A program made the translations under genes and the position numbers. A stretch of 64,000 bases of DNA, taken from assembly GCA_044340485.1 (NCBI GenBank), contig JBIITN010000002.1, positions 1 through 64,000 of the forward strand, read 5' to 3'. A model generated the notes under the pieces. The model was not told where the DNA came from and made no database searches. It worked only from the letters and a program-made list of their open reading frames with translations. This document shows, piece by piece, positions 25,221 through 34,354 of this stretch. The stretch comes from UBA2093 sp044340485. GTDB taxonomy: Bacteria; Actinomycetota; Acidimicrobiia; Acidimicrobiales; Ilumatobacteraceae. Positions within the stretch are counted from its first letter, which is position 1. Every line of letters begins with the position of its first letter.

Positions 25221-27170
25221 ATGGCAACACTCACTCCCACCGCCGCACACGTTGAATTTGCTCCTTTCATAGAGGCTGGAGTGTTTACGGTCGCTGAGAT
25301 TCACGCAGCAGAAGTAATCGTCAACACAGTATTTGCAGCGGCACAATCCTCGCCACAGTTTCTCGACTATCTATCAGTCGCTATTGCTGTATGGGCTCCC
25401 ACAAACGGACACGTCTGCGCTGATCTTTCTACCATCGCCTCTCGAGTGGCTAACGAATACCGTCCCGACGTTGACGGCTCAGTCGCAACGCGCGCGGCAC
25501 TTCAATGGCCCGACACCAACTCGTGGGTAAACCATCTCTCATCGAGCCCACTTGTTGGCAAACCGAACCTTCCCGATCCCAGTAATCGGCAATACGACGT
25601 CACCCATCCGTTGGTGTTAGACGGCGCGCGTCTGTATCTCACTCGCCAGTGGATTGATGAATGTGATGTTGCTGCAATGTTGTGGTCACGATTTACACAA
25701 CCAGTGGCGTCAGACATTCATGTCTCTGTGGAAGACATCAACACACAACTACAGGGGAAACTCACAGACGAACAAACAAATGCTGTCCTGAATGCCCTCA
25801 CACACAACACAACGGTATTGCTCGGTGGACCTGGAACCGGCAAGACCTACACGATCACAGCCATTTTGCACATGTTGTTCCGTGAACACGCACAGCAAAA
25901 AGATGTCGAAGGACCATTATCTGTTGCTCTTGTCGCCCCGACCGCGAAAGCCTCGAGACAGATTGGAAATTCCATCGACACCGCGCTGACGTTAGATGGA
26001 TTTCCAAAGGATTTCGTAGAGGATCTTTCTCGCATTGGCCAGGAAGCCGGCACCATCCACCGACTGCTTGGCACCAACTTTGATAACCGTGGACGCTTCC
26101 GGCACAACCGACGTCACTATTTGCCGTACAAAGTGGTGATTGTCGATGAAGTGTCGATGGTGTCACTCTCACTCATGTCACGTCTTCTGGAAGCACTCGC
26201 ACCAACAACTCGTCTTATTTTGGTGGGAGATGGTGAACAACTAAAGAGCGTTGAAAACGGCGCAGTCCTTCCCGAGATTGCACAATTACGCGACTCGACA
26301 GCGCCCTTCCCGATCACCACTTTGACAAAAAACCAGCGCCAACTCAATCAGGAAACCGGTGAGCTCAATGAGATTGGAAAATTGGCCGAACTGATGCGCC
26401 ATCCAGACTCAAGTGAAGATGGAAAAGGCATCGGTGGAATTCTCGATCTATTGCGTACAGACTCGGAATTAGTCACGTGGATTGAATTGTCATCTGTTCA
26501 GCCAGAGCCACTGCATCAAGAAAATGTGCTCGACCTCATCCAACATGATCTTAAGAAATTCGCAGAAGCACGGGTTCACTCACACGTGGGCAAGGCAAGT
26601 GATGCCTTGGTATCGCTGGCGCAGGTGCGAGTGTTATGCGGACACCGCAAGGGTCGCTACGGAGTATCCGAATGGAACAGAGCTATTTCACAGATGTTCG
26701 ACATCTCGCTTGATCGATCATCAATTGGTCTACCCCTTCTCAACACCAAGAACGATCTGCGTACTGGTTTGGTCAATGGTGATAACGGCATCATCGTTCT
26801 TGTCGACGGGCAACCTCATGCGGTGTTCTCAGTGACCGCGCAAGTGGGCAGTGCTGACGAACAAGAAACGGCAAAAGATTCTCAACTGCGCTATTTCGAA
26901 CCAACGTCTCTTGACAATGTTGAGGTGGCATTCGCAACAACGGTTCACAAAGCCCAAGGTTCCCAGTATGAAACTGCTGTAGTGGTATGCCCACCCGAGG
27001 AATCACCGCTGGCAACCCGGGAACTTATTTACACGGCAGCAACACGCGCCACCACGAGACTTGTGATCATTGCTGATGAAGTGTCGCTCGCCAAGGCGAT
27101 CAACACGCGAACGATGCGCGAGTCAGCATTAGCCGAGCGCATCATTCAATTCACCACTATGAAACGGTGA
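25221..27170 (+). CDS. recD: exodeoxyribonuclease V alpha subunit RecD (5'-3' helicase)
   Basis: 649 aa SF1B helicase. Walker A GGPGTGKT (202-209), APTAKASRQIG (Ia), VIVDEVSMVS (Walker B), LVGDGEQLKSVENGAVL (III) and the C-terminal motifs TTVHKAQGSQYETAVVV and LIYTAATRATTRLVIIAD (V, VI). The N-terminal ~170 residues form the RecC-contacting domain. Together with RecC and RecB it makes the complete Chi-regulated end-resection machine for recombination and for degrading foreign linear DNA. ATG starts 1 nt after the recB stop. Its last 14 bp overlap the convergent giant secreted-protein gene. Confidence 0.95.
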   Translation: MATLTPTAAHVEFAPFIEAGVFTVAEIHAAEVIVNTVFAAAQSSPQFLDYLSVAIAVWAPTNGHVCADLSTIASRVANEYRPDVDGSVATRAALQWPDTNSWVNHLSSSPLVGKPNLPDPSNRQYDVTHPLVLDGARLYLTRQWIDECDVAAMLWSRFTQPVASDIHVSVEDINTQLQGKLTDEQTNAVLNALTHNTTVLLGGPGTGKTYTITAILHMLFREHAQQKDVEGPLSVALVAPTAKASRQIGNSIDTALTLDGFPKDFVEDLSRIGQEAGTIHRLLGTNFDNRGRFRHNRRHYLPYKVVIVDEVSMVSLSLMSRLLEALAPTTRLILVGDGEQLKSVENGAVLPEIAQLRDSTAPFPITTLTKNQRQLNQETGELNEIGKLAELMRHPDSSEDGKGIGGILDLLRTDSELVTWIELSSVQPEPLHQENVLDLIQHDLKKFAEARVHSHVGKASDALVSLAQVRVLCGHRKGRYGVSEWNRAISQMFDISLDRSSIGLPLLNTKNDLRTGLVNGDNGIIVLVDGQPHAVFSVTAQVGSADEQETAKDSQLRYFEPTSLDNVEVAFATTVHKAQGSQYETAVVVCPPEESPLATRELIYTAATRATTRLVIIADEVSLAKAINTRTMRESALAERIIQFTTMKR

Positions 27171-30100
27171 AACCAACCTTGATCGATCCCACACGGATGT
27201 ACAACTTGAATGGATCGAAACTGATCGAAATGCCAGATCGCAATGTTCCCCAGTGATCCCACTTACCCCATTTGTGGGCAACTGAGTTACGCAGGCGGCT
27301 ATCGATAGAAATCGATGAATCCGCATCAAAGCTTGCATACGGAGATTTATCGCTAATTGTTGCATCAATCGAGTACGAGAAACATCCTTGCCATTGAACA
27401 CCGCCAATGTTTCCTGATGTATCGCATTGTTTCGAGCTGTACGAAATGGTTTTGTTGAAGTGACCGCCAGTATCAAATTTGATGTCACCCATTGAGAATG
27501 TGCGACCCTGCAATACCACAGAACCATTTGCTGTGATTTCAAAAGGTTTGAGTTTTGCGCAGGCCTCATATTTGAATGGGTTCAACGACTTATGGCTCTT
27601 GCAGTTTCCTGCAGATACAGAGACATTTGCTTTCCATTTATCACTGACATTCAAAGAACCGTCAACATGCATGTACATACCGAGCTCTCCGGCATCGGTG
27701 CCATACATACTGAGAACTCCACTGAAATTAAGGAATCCGAGTTTGACGTCAGAAGTACCCACGTAACTGGCACTTTTCGGTCCCTGTTCCATCTTGAAGG
27801 TCGTTTTTCCTAAGTTGAAACCTGCGACCGAAAAACTCGGATATGTCGCAGCAAAACTCGACGTGGGATAGGGCATACCGTTCACTTCAGAAATCTTGAA
27901 ACTGCCCTCAAGCTCAAACTTCGAACCGGCAAGATCCATGTCGGCTGAGGCATTAATAAACTGAGACTTGGCATCAAGAGCCGCATCGACATCAAAGTTT
28001 GCGGTCACTCCTGCAACCGTGAGATTGCCTCGCCCTTCCAAGTGCGCACCTGTTAGTGGCGACAGATCACCTTTAAGATAAATCGCGTTCTTTGTGTCCG
28101 AGTGGGTGAAACGCATGTTGCCATCAATGGCACCGAATGGGATACTCGCAATACGACCAACCGAAAAATCGCCAGTCATTTTGAAATCACCCAGCGTGAT
28201 ACGAACATCCGTCGCATCAAAGCGCCAGTCACCGCGAAATGCCGGCAACGGCAGACGTTTCAGAATGCTGTCTTCTTTTTCATCTGAAGGCGGGCGCGCA
28301 AATGTCATCATCGCAGGCGTACATGGAAAACCTGTTGCCAAATATCCGTTGACTGTTGCATCCAAAATATCGGGCACAATTATCTGGCCTTGCACTGCCA
28401 TACATTCGTTTCGGTAAGAGATTCGAGCGGGGCGTTTTTCCGTACCCACGGCCCAACCGCCTTCTGCTTCCAAAATCATGGATGCATCAACGGCCCAATA
28501 TGGTTTTGACGGCACACCAGGCGTTGAGCCAGCACCCGAAGCATCACCCGTGGTGGGCAATGCAGGAGTGGCTGCGTACCACCAAATGGAAAGATCACCG
28601 GATGCTTTTTCCATACCTGGAATGTTGAGATCAGTCTTGAACTTAAACAGAATGCTGTTTAAGCGACTGCCCAAAAAGTCTGCTTCGATCTGTTCAACAC
28701 GCAACGATGTTCCGAGGAATTCAAATGTTCCTGTCCCAGTTAGCGTTGTATAGAAGTTCTTTACCATCGCGGTGCTGGCTGTCGCTGATAATGCAGGGGT
28801 CCAGCGCACACCAATACTGATGGACAGATCCTTTACCTTGAGCTCGCCCATGGTGTAGGTCTGTGGAGATGCCAGCGTCAGCTGTGCCTGCATCCCCTCG
28901 AGGTATAAACCTTCAGGGCTAACGGGTGCTGAAATAGATCCCGAAATCGAAAGATTCGCATCGAACAATGCGACCTTCGCAGCAATTGCCAATTTGGTTG
29001 TTCCCACTGTGTCATCCAACGTCAACACAAGGTCAACGCTGTCGAAGCGGAAGGAGTCTTCTAGTGCACCCAGATTCAGACTCACAATTGTTGCCGTTCC
29101 GACATATTTGAACACTGGAGACAAGATCACCGGGCCGTTGAATGTCAACGCATTATCGAAAACATTTCCGTGAATAATCAGCGAATTCTCCTTGTACGTG
29201 GCACCGCCATACGTACATGAAGAAGAAGCGAGGACATATTCAAATGTCTTTGCCGTAAGACCAGTCACCTTCACTTCAGCAGCGTTCTTTGATGAATCTG
29301 GTGTCCCCACAGACACAACTGCACACCGAGAGGGATCGTCTGGATACGCAGTGAGTCGCGTACTGATGCCATCTGGAACATTTAGGCGGGTACGCATGTC
29401 TTTGGGCAACGTAGCATCAGCAGAAATTGTGCCATTTGCATTTACTACATTGCTGAGTGACACTCCGGCAGCTGTTGTCGTATCAGACAACCACACTGGG
29501 ATATCACTGAAATTCGAAACGCTGGCGCTGGCTCGTACCACATCGCTTGCGGGTCGAGCAGTGACGCGAACTGTCTTGCGAATCTCAGAAGAGTCGGTAT
29601 GAGCAATATATTGAAAGGTAAATCGAGTCTCAGCCTCGACATCTGGAAGTTGAACCTGTGTTCGCACGTGACGAGGATGTGGAATCTCAACAGCGGGCGT
29701 GATTCTTCCACCACAAGCATTGAGTTGTTTAACGTCTTGCGCGGTCGTGCAACGCTGCACCCAAGTGTGGCGAAGTGCTTTCCCGTTATGTTCGCCGTCG
29801 TGAGCAGACAAATGGACTGAATTACCTTTTGTATTTGCCACAGTGACGAGCGATTTTGGTGATGCTTCTGCCTTAGCAGTAATTCTCTCGTGAACTTGAA
29901 AATGCACTTTTGACACTGCGTGCAGCGAACGGAAATCAATTTCATAACCCGTGCCATCAGTACGTGCGTTTTTTGCCACATTGAACGTCAATTGCGCAAC
30001 TTTTGACTTCTGTTTAGGTCGTAGTGGGGCTTGGTACTCACAGGTCAGGTGCGAATTCTGTTGTTTACAGTTCCAATTCTTTCCTGATGATTCGGCGAAC

Positions 30101-31161
30101 TTAAAAGCTTTCGGCAATCGTGCATGGACTGTAAAAGAATCATGTGGAATACCATTTGCCAAATTGTCTAGTCGTAATGAAACCTTTGCAATTCCACCAG
30201 CATCTGGATCAACTAAATGATGCACATCAATTTTAAGTGAATTTGATCTGTGGAGAGCTTTCACGCTCATTCCCACCTTGTGCACTCCACCGGTCTTAAC
30301 ATTGGTGACTTTCACATCATGAAAGCCCATCACTTCTTGTGGCTTCATAACATTGAAAGTGACATCTACAGCCCCCATGTGTTTTCCTGGCTCTACGGCC
30401 TCACGAACAACAACATCGCACGTAATTTCCGTTTTGGAGAATGAGCAGTCGGAGCCATTGATATCAGAAACGACATTTGTGACGTTGACCTGTCGCAGTT
30501 TCTGACGAATAGAGATTTCGGAACCCTCTTTCAGAGTCTGATGGCCCTCATTTGCAACAACAATTCGGTATGTCACTTGTTCATTCACATGCACTTCATG
30601 TAGACCCGTTTCCCAACGTTCCCATTTCCCGGTGGTAGCGATTCGATGGCGAATGTGGGGCACCATCACAGGGTGAGCAGCATCATTTACGCTGATGGGA
30701 ATAACTTGAGAATTTGTTGTCTTGTTTGCACTTGTACGTGCAAGAAGCGTTATTGCCTCTGTTACCGCGACTTCGGTATCTATCGCATTCACCATCAAAC
30801 GCAGCTCTGCACGTGATTCACTTTGTAGTACTTGCGCGTATCGACAACGTGCGAAGCCGCGTGAATCGACATCACTACATTTCCACTCTGCAGTTGTGGT
30901 GGACACCGATAGTCCGTCTGGCAACACAACGTCGACTGCAACATCTGTTGCGGGATCAAAACCGGTGTTGGTGACAACAACATCAATTGGTCGTGGCTTC
31001 CCAGGAGTCACATGACCGCCACGAGGCAAGGTCGCATTTAGAGTGAGGGATTCATTCGATTCAGGTTGCGTGCCGTAGGGAACTTTCTCCTCTTGTTGAA
31101 CAAACTTTGTTGCGCCAACAGGTGAAACAGAAGAGGCTGGTGCCACGAGGGCAAGAACCAA
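27157..31161 (-). CDS. giant secreted multi-domain beta protein with three DUF11-like repeats
   Basis: 1334 aa from TTG at 31161, the only standard start codon, but that start cuts the signal peptide. The frame continues upstream through TRRLALFILVLALVAPASSV, and a leaderless-type TATTAT-N6 points at codon GCG (31194-31192), see findings. Mature N-terminus: three DUF11/CARDB-like repeats (~40-125, 185-275, 310-400), each with a Cys pair (WKCS...CRY, CSF...CDV, WNCK...CEY). Then a PKD/Ig-like segment (~430-530), a beta-rich part with Cys (~540-680), and a ~650-residue C-terminal half of alternating Gly/Phe/Ser strands (GDFKMTGDFSVG, EGRGNLTVAGVTANFDVDAA) resembling AsmA/TamB-type or beta-solenoid repeats. 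No LPXTG or terminal helix. Probably an envelope or extracellular structural protein. Confidence 0.75.
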   Translation of the reverse strand: MVLALVAPASSVSPVGATKFVQQEEKVPYGTQPESNESLTLNATLPRGGHVTPGKPRPIDVVVTNTGFDPATDVAVDVVLPDGLSVSTTTAEWKCSDVDSRGFARCRYAQVLQSESRAELRLMVNAIDTEVAVTEAITLLARTSANKTTNSQVIPISVNDAAHPVMVPHIRHRIATTGKWERWETGLHEVHVNEQVTYRIVVANEGHQTLKEGSEISIRQKLRQVNVTNVVSDINGSDCSFSKTEITCDVVVREAVEPGKHMGAVDVTFNVMKPQEVMGFHDVKVTNVKTGGVHKVGMSVKALHRSNSLKIDVHHLVDPDAGGIAKVSLRLDNLANGIPHDSFTVHARLPKAFKFAESSGKNWNCKQQNSHLTCEYQAPLRPKQKSKVAQLTFNVAKNARTDGTGYEIDFRSLHAVSKVHFQVHERITAKAEASPKSLVTVANTKGNSVHLSAHDGEHNGKALRHTWVQRCTTAQDVKQLNACGGRITPAVEIPHPRHVRTQVQLPDVEAETRFTFQYIAHTDSSEIRKTVRVTARPASDVVRASASVSNFSDIPVWLSDTTTAAGVSLSNVVNANGTISADATLPKDMRTRLNVPDGISTRLTAYPDDPSRCAVVSVGTPDSSKNAAEVKVTGLTAKTFEYVLASSSCTYGGATYKENSLIIHGNVFDNALTFNGPVILSPVFKYVGTATIVSLNLGALEDSFRFDSVDLVLTLDDTVGTTKLAIAAKVALFDANLSISGSISAPVSPEGLYLEGMQAQLTLASPQTYTMGELKVKDLSISIGVRWTPALSATASTAMVKNFYTTLTGTGTFEFLGTSLRVEQIEADFLGSRLNSILFKFKTDLNIPGMEKASGDLSIWWYAATPALPTTGDASGAGSTPGVPSKPYWAVDASMILEAEGGWAVGTEKRPARISYRNECMAVQGQIIVPDILDATVNGYLATGFPCTPAMMTFARPPSDEKEDSILKRLPLPAFRGDWRFDATDVRITLGDFKMTGDFSVGRIASIPFGAIDGNMRFTHSDTKNAIYLKGDLSPLTGAHLEGRGNLTVAGVTANFDVDAALDAKSQFINASADMDLAGSKFELEGSFKISEVNGMPYPTSSFAATYPSFSVAGFNLGKTTFKMEQGPKSASYVGTSDVKLGFLNFSGVLSMYGTDAGELGMYMHVDGSLNVSDKWKANVSVSAGNCKSHKSLNPFKYEACAKLKPFEITANGSVVLQGRTFSMGDIKFDTGGHFNKTISYSSKQCDTSGNIGGVQWQGCFSYSIDATISDKSPYASFDADSSISIDSRLRNSVAHKWGKWDHWGTLRSGISISFDPFKLYIRVGSIKVGFTVS

Positions 31162-31200
31162 AATGAAAAGGGCGAGTCGCCGAGTAACAGTCGCGGATTA

Positions 31201-31206
31201 ATAATA
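31201..31206 (-). promoter_or_regulatory. -10 box of the giant secreted protein gene
   Basis: TATTAT on the reverse strand, followed by 6 nt (TAATCC) and then GCG ACT GTT ACT CGG CGA in the signal-peptide frame. It has the same geometry as the leaderless promoters elsewhere in the window. Confidence 0.5.
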
Positions 31207-31293
31207 AACACATACGAGGCCGCATCCATTACTTGTGAACGCCACAGGCACAACAGCGGGTTCCCGTACTAATTGCACAAGACCTCTCTGGTT

Positions 31294-33306
31294 TTAACCC
31301 TGGCAACGCCGTTCGCGATTATCGCCAAACTCAAAACAGCGGCGTTTCGTATCTTTCACTTTAAATTGTTTAAACCACCCGATGTCGGTAGGTGCGACCT
31401 CGGGAATAACACACTGATTTCCTTCGGCATACGGGCACGGATTTCCTGTCACGGCTGCCACCACGTGCGAAATGTACCAACCAAGACCAAGGGTCCCTTC
31501 CAACGTGGTGTGAATACCGTCGGAACGGAACCAGGATTCTTGAGTACCTGCAAAGTAGTTCCAGTCGGCGATAACAACATCGGCAAACTCTGGGCTCTTT
31601 GCAATTGTTTGCTTCAACATGACGTTGTAATCGGCATACATCGAACGCTCCCCTTGTGATCCACGAGATGGAAAGAAGAGGGATTCCTTGAATGTCAAGA
31701 TCACTAGCTTGCTATTACGAATCTTTGCTGCACGTGCAAATGCTGCGAGTTCTTCACGTAGTTCAAAGTCGCGACTGTGATAACCAGCCATGAGAACAAT
31801 TACATCAAATTGCTCAACGTATTTCTCCAATGCGTCAACGGCGCTTTCAGGCATTCGTTCTTCACGCCCCATACAGCCCCAATACACAATTCGTCGACAT
31901 GGTTCTGCGTCGAGAATGTACTTGAAACCGGCAAGCGAGGCTTGCCCATCGTCATACCATCGAAGCGCAGCAAGTGTGGAATCGCCCATTAGAAGAACTT
32001 GCGGTCGTTTCCGTTCAACTGGCACGTCGGGATCAATCGTGGTTGTCGGTGTGGGCACAACTGTATTTGTTGGTGGTGCAATTGTTGATGCTGGTATGGC
32101 AGCCGCGTCCCCGATGTCGTCTGAGAACTTCTCCGGTGCAGCAAGTACGGGACCATCTGCAATCTTGGGTGCAGCCAATACAAACACTGCGCCACCCACA
32201 AGCGACATTGCAACTACTGCTGCACCAGCGGTCAATGTTCGACGCGGTGTTCGTGACAATGACACGCTCCGACGAATTGGTTGTTCTACAAGATCGTACG
32301 TCACCATCGACAATGCAAAGCTCATCGCAATAAGTAGTGCGATTTCTATTCCTGACAGCAAACCAAAGTGTGCTTCAAACAGCACGAGTATTGGCCAATG
32401 CCATAGATAAAAGGAATAGCTGCGCGCACCAATATATTGCAGTGGACGAAGCGACAACAGACGTTCCGGACCAACGACACATCCTCCTGCAGCAATCACT
32501 GCTGCAGTGCCGAGAACAGGTACGAGTGCGGCATAGCCGGGAAACACGGTGCCACTGTCAAACTGCCATGCAGACCATGCAATCGCCCCGAGACCAGCCC
32601 ACCCCAATGCACCTCGAATGTTTTCACTGAGGACATGTACGTGCGTGACGAGTACCGCTAGACCGGCACCAATCAATAATTCCCATGCGCGTGTATGCGG
32701 AAGAAAGTAACCAGCTCCCGGATCGTCTGGAGTAATTGTGATGGATGCGACAAGTGAGAAACCTCCGCCCAACACGATCACTGTCAACAAGAGATTACGA
32801 AACATGTCGCGCGTGTACTTTGCCAACAAATACACCACTACCGGCCACACAATATAAAACTGTTCTTCTACGGCGAGCGACCAGTAGTGCTGTAACGGTG
32901 ACGGCAAAGTGACATCTGCGAGATACTCCCCTGTTGTGAAGTACAAAACAAAGTTTGCACAAAATGCGAGTGCACCAAGTGCAACAGCCGCGAGATCTTC
33001 CATGCGTTGCTCTTCCAACATGAAGATCGAAGCAACCACGGTGACAGCAACCACCAACACTGACATAGGAAGGATCCGTCGAATTCTCCGCGCCCAAAAC
33101 TGCGGCAAGTTGACAGTGTTAGTTGTTTCTACTTCGCGAAGAAGAAGAGACGTGATCAGAAATCCTGAGATCACAAAGAAAACATCGACGCCTATGAATC
33201 CTCCAGCGATTTCTGTGATCCCTGCGTGATATGCGACAACAAGCAAGACCGCTACAGCTCGGAGACCTTCAATATCCCCTCGGTGAGTCTCAGATGTACT
33301 TGTCAC
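31294..33306 (-). CDS. acyltransferase 3 (OafA/YrhL type) with C-terminal SGNH domain
   Basis: 670 aa from GTG at 33306 (MTSTSETHRGDIEGLR); the frame is open to 33474, but that would overlap the upstream sulfotransferase. The N-terminal ~380 residues are an Acyl_transf_3 membrane domain of about ten helices with the usual RGDIEGLRAVAVLLVVAYH, GVDVFFVISGFLIT and LQHYWSLAVEEQFYIVWP blocks. A Thr/Pro linker leads to a periplasm-side SGNH domain (VLLMGDSTLAALRW; C-terminal DGIHTT). This OafA-like architecture O-acetylates surface glycans. It follows the sulfotransferase gene by 19 nt, suggesting the same polymer receives both groups. A paralogue lies at 47340-49457. Confidence 0.9.
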   Translation of the reverse strand: MTSTSETHRGDIEGLRAVAVLLVVAYHAGITEIAGGFIGVDVFFVISGFLITSLLLREVETTNTVNLPQFWARRIRRILPMSVLVVAVTVVASIFMLEEQRMEDLAAVALGALAFCANFVLYFTTGEYLADVTLPSPLQHYWSLAVEEQFYIVWPVVVYLLAKYTRDMFRNLLLTVIVLGGGFSLVASITITPDDPGAGYFLPHTRAWELLIGAGLAVLVTHVHVLSENIRGALGWAGLGAIAWSAWQFDSGTVFPGYAALVPVLGTAAVIAAGGCVVGPERLLSLRPLQYIGARSYSFYLWHWPILVLFEAHFGLLSGIEIALLIAMSFALSMVTYDLVEQPIRRSVSLSRTPRRTLTAGAAVVAMSLVGGAVFVLAAPKIADGPVLAAPEKFSDDIGDAAAIPASTIAPPTNTVVPTPTTTIDPDVPVERKRPQVLLMGDSTLAALRWYDDGQASLAGFKYILDAEPCRRIVYWGCMGREERMPESAVDALEKYVEQFDVIVLMAGYHSRDFELREELAAFARAAKIRNSKLVILTFKESLFFPSRGSQGERSMYADYNVMLKQTIAKSPEFADVVIADWNYFAGTQESWFRSDGIHTTLEGTLGLGWYISHVVAAVTGNPCPYAEGNQCVIPEVAPTDIGWFKQFKVKDTKRRCFEFGDNRERRCQG

Positions 33307-33325
33307 AACGGTATGGAAGGCTATG

Positions 33326-34288
33326 TCACCAGTAAGCGGTTTTAAGGTCGCCGTAGCTCTTGTCACCTTTGAGTCGACGTTGAATTGACTTTTTGATCTG
33401 TCGCAGTCCATATCGGAAACCAACTCGTTTGCGAGCAGCCTTTGATACCGCATTAATGCTGTCGACTGCTTCACGAATCACTCGTACGGCTGCAGTCTCA
33501 GTCGAGGTCATAATTCGTGGAGAAAGATGTGACTCATAATTAGGTACTTCGAAATCGAAAGTGTCATAGTCCGACCGGTACACCTGCACGATGCGTTCGG
33601 CGGCCGACTGTGAGCACACTTCACGAACAGGTATGCGAAGCCCTTCATTCATACGTTTTGCAATGATGTCTTTTCCTGAACGTTGGCTCAATAAACCAGC
33701 AATGAAATCCATCTGACCGGGCTGATTCACATGGATGATGTGGTGATACTGCACACGATCTGGTTTCAGTAGATACGTGTGCGGCCAAAAGTGGTGGTTC
33801 GACATAAATGCATCGGGATGCTCGAGAAGCATTTGAGTGCACAAATCAAACGAGGCAGTGACATTGATGAGGTTGCCCTCCATCACATCGGGACACAATT
33901 CCCGTGCATGGGCAAGTGATGATGGAGCACGGAGAAAAATACGATTCTCCCACGCAGAATATGCGCGCGCGATGGGATCTCGAACGGCTCCGAGACGCAA
34001 CCATTCAGGACTTGTCAACGCTTCTTGCATGAGATCGGTCTCAAGTTGATCAATAAGTGTCAACCCATGTATGAGTGGCTCATGAATCAACTGCTTGCGA
34101 GATAGAGCTGCAATAACCAGATAGTCAGCCGTTTCGGGCGAATATGTTCCCTCAGCTTCAGCAAGCATGTACTTGAGCGAGGTGCACGCGGACTTTGGTA
34201 CTGGGGTGTACAACACTTTGAGATTTTTTGCAATCAGAGCGCCGGGTGCACGATCCAGCAATTCCTGTCGTCGCGCATCTTCAGTCAT
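33326..34288 (-). CDS. sulfotransferase family protein (carbohydrate-type)
   Basis: 320 aa. LYTPVPKSACTSLKYMLAEA near the N-terminus is the 5'-phosphosulfate-binding loop of Sulfotransfer_2/HNK-1-type enzymes, and LGAVRDPIARAYSAWENRI is the 3'-phosphate-binding motif. These transfer sulfate from PAPS to sugar hydroxyls. There is no signal peptide or membrane helix, so transfer occurs on the cytoplasmic side on a lipid-linked or soluble acceptor. The C-terminus is basic. A TAGCCT box lies 8 nt before the ATG. Upstream of the acyltransferase on the same strand. No PAPS-synthesis genes are visible in the window. Confidence 0.85.
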   Translation of the reverse strand: MTEDARRQELLDRAPGALIAKNLKVLYTPVPKSACTSLKYMLAEAEGTYSPETADYLVIAALSRKQLIHEPLIHGLTLIDQLETDLMQEALTSPEWLRLGAVRDPIARAYSAWENRIFLRAPSSLAHARELCPDVMEGNLINVTASFDLCTQMLLEHPDAFMSNHHFWPHTYLLKPDRVQYHHIIHVNQPGQMDFIAGLLSQRSGKDIIAKRMNEGLRIPVREVCSQSAAERIVQVYRSDYDTFDFEVPNYESHLSPRIMTSTETAAVRVIREAVDSINAVSKAARKRVGFRYGLRQIKKSIQRRLKGDKSYGDLKTAYW

Positions 34289-34354
34289 TGATTTTTAGGC
34301 TAGTCGTCATCGTGTTCGCCGATCAGGCTCTCGGATTACGCCATGACCTGTGAC

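Noticed and set aside
31790..32410. 206-aa open frame on the + strand
   Set aside because: Antisense to the acyltransferase gene; Ser/Thr/Ala-rich shadow.
33307..33474. N-terminal extension of the acyltransferase
   Set aside because: It would overlap the sulfotransferase gene by ~150 bp, and homologous sequence begins only at RGDIEGLR after the 33306 GTG.
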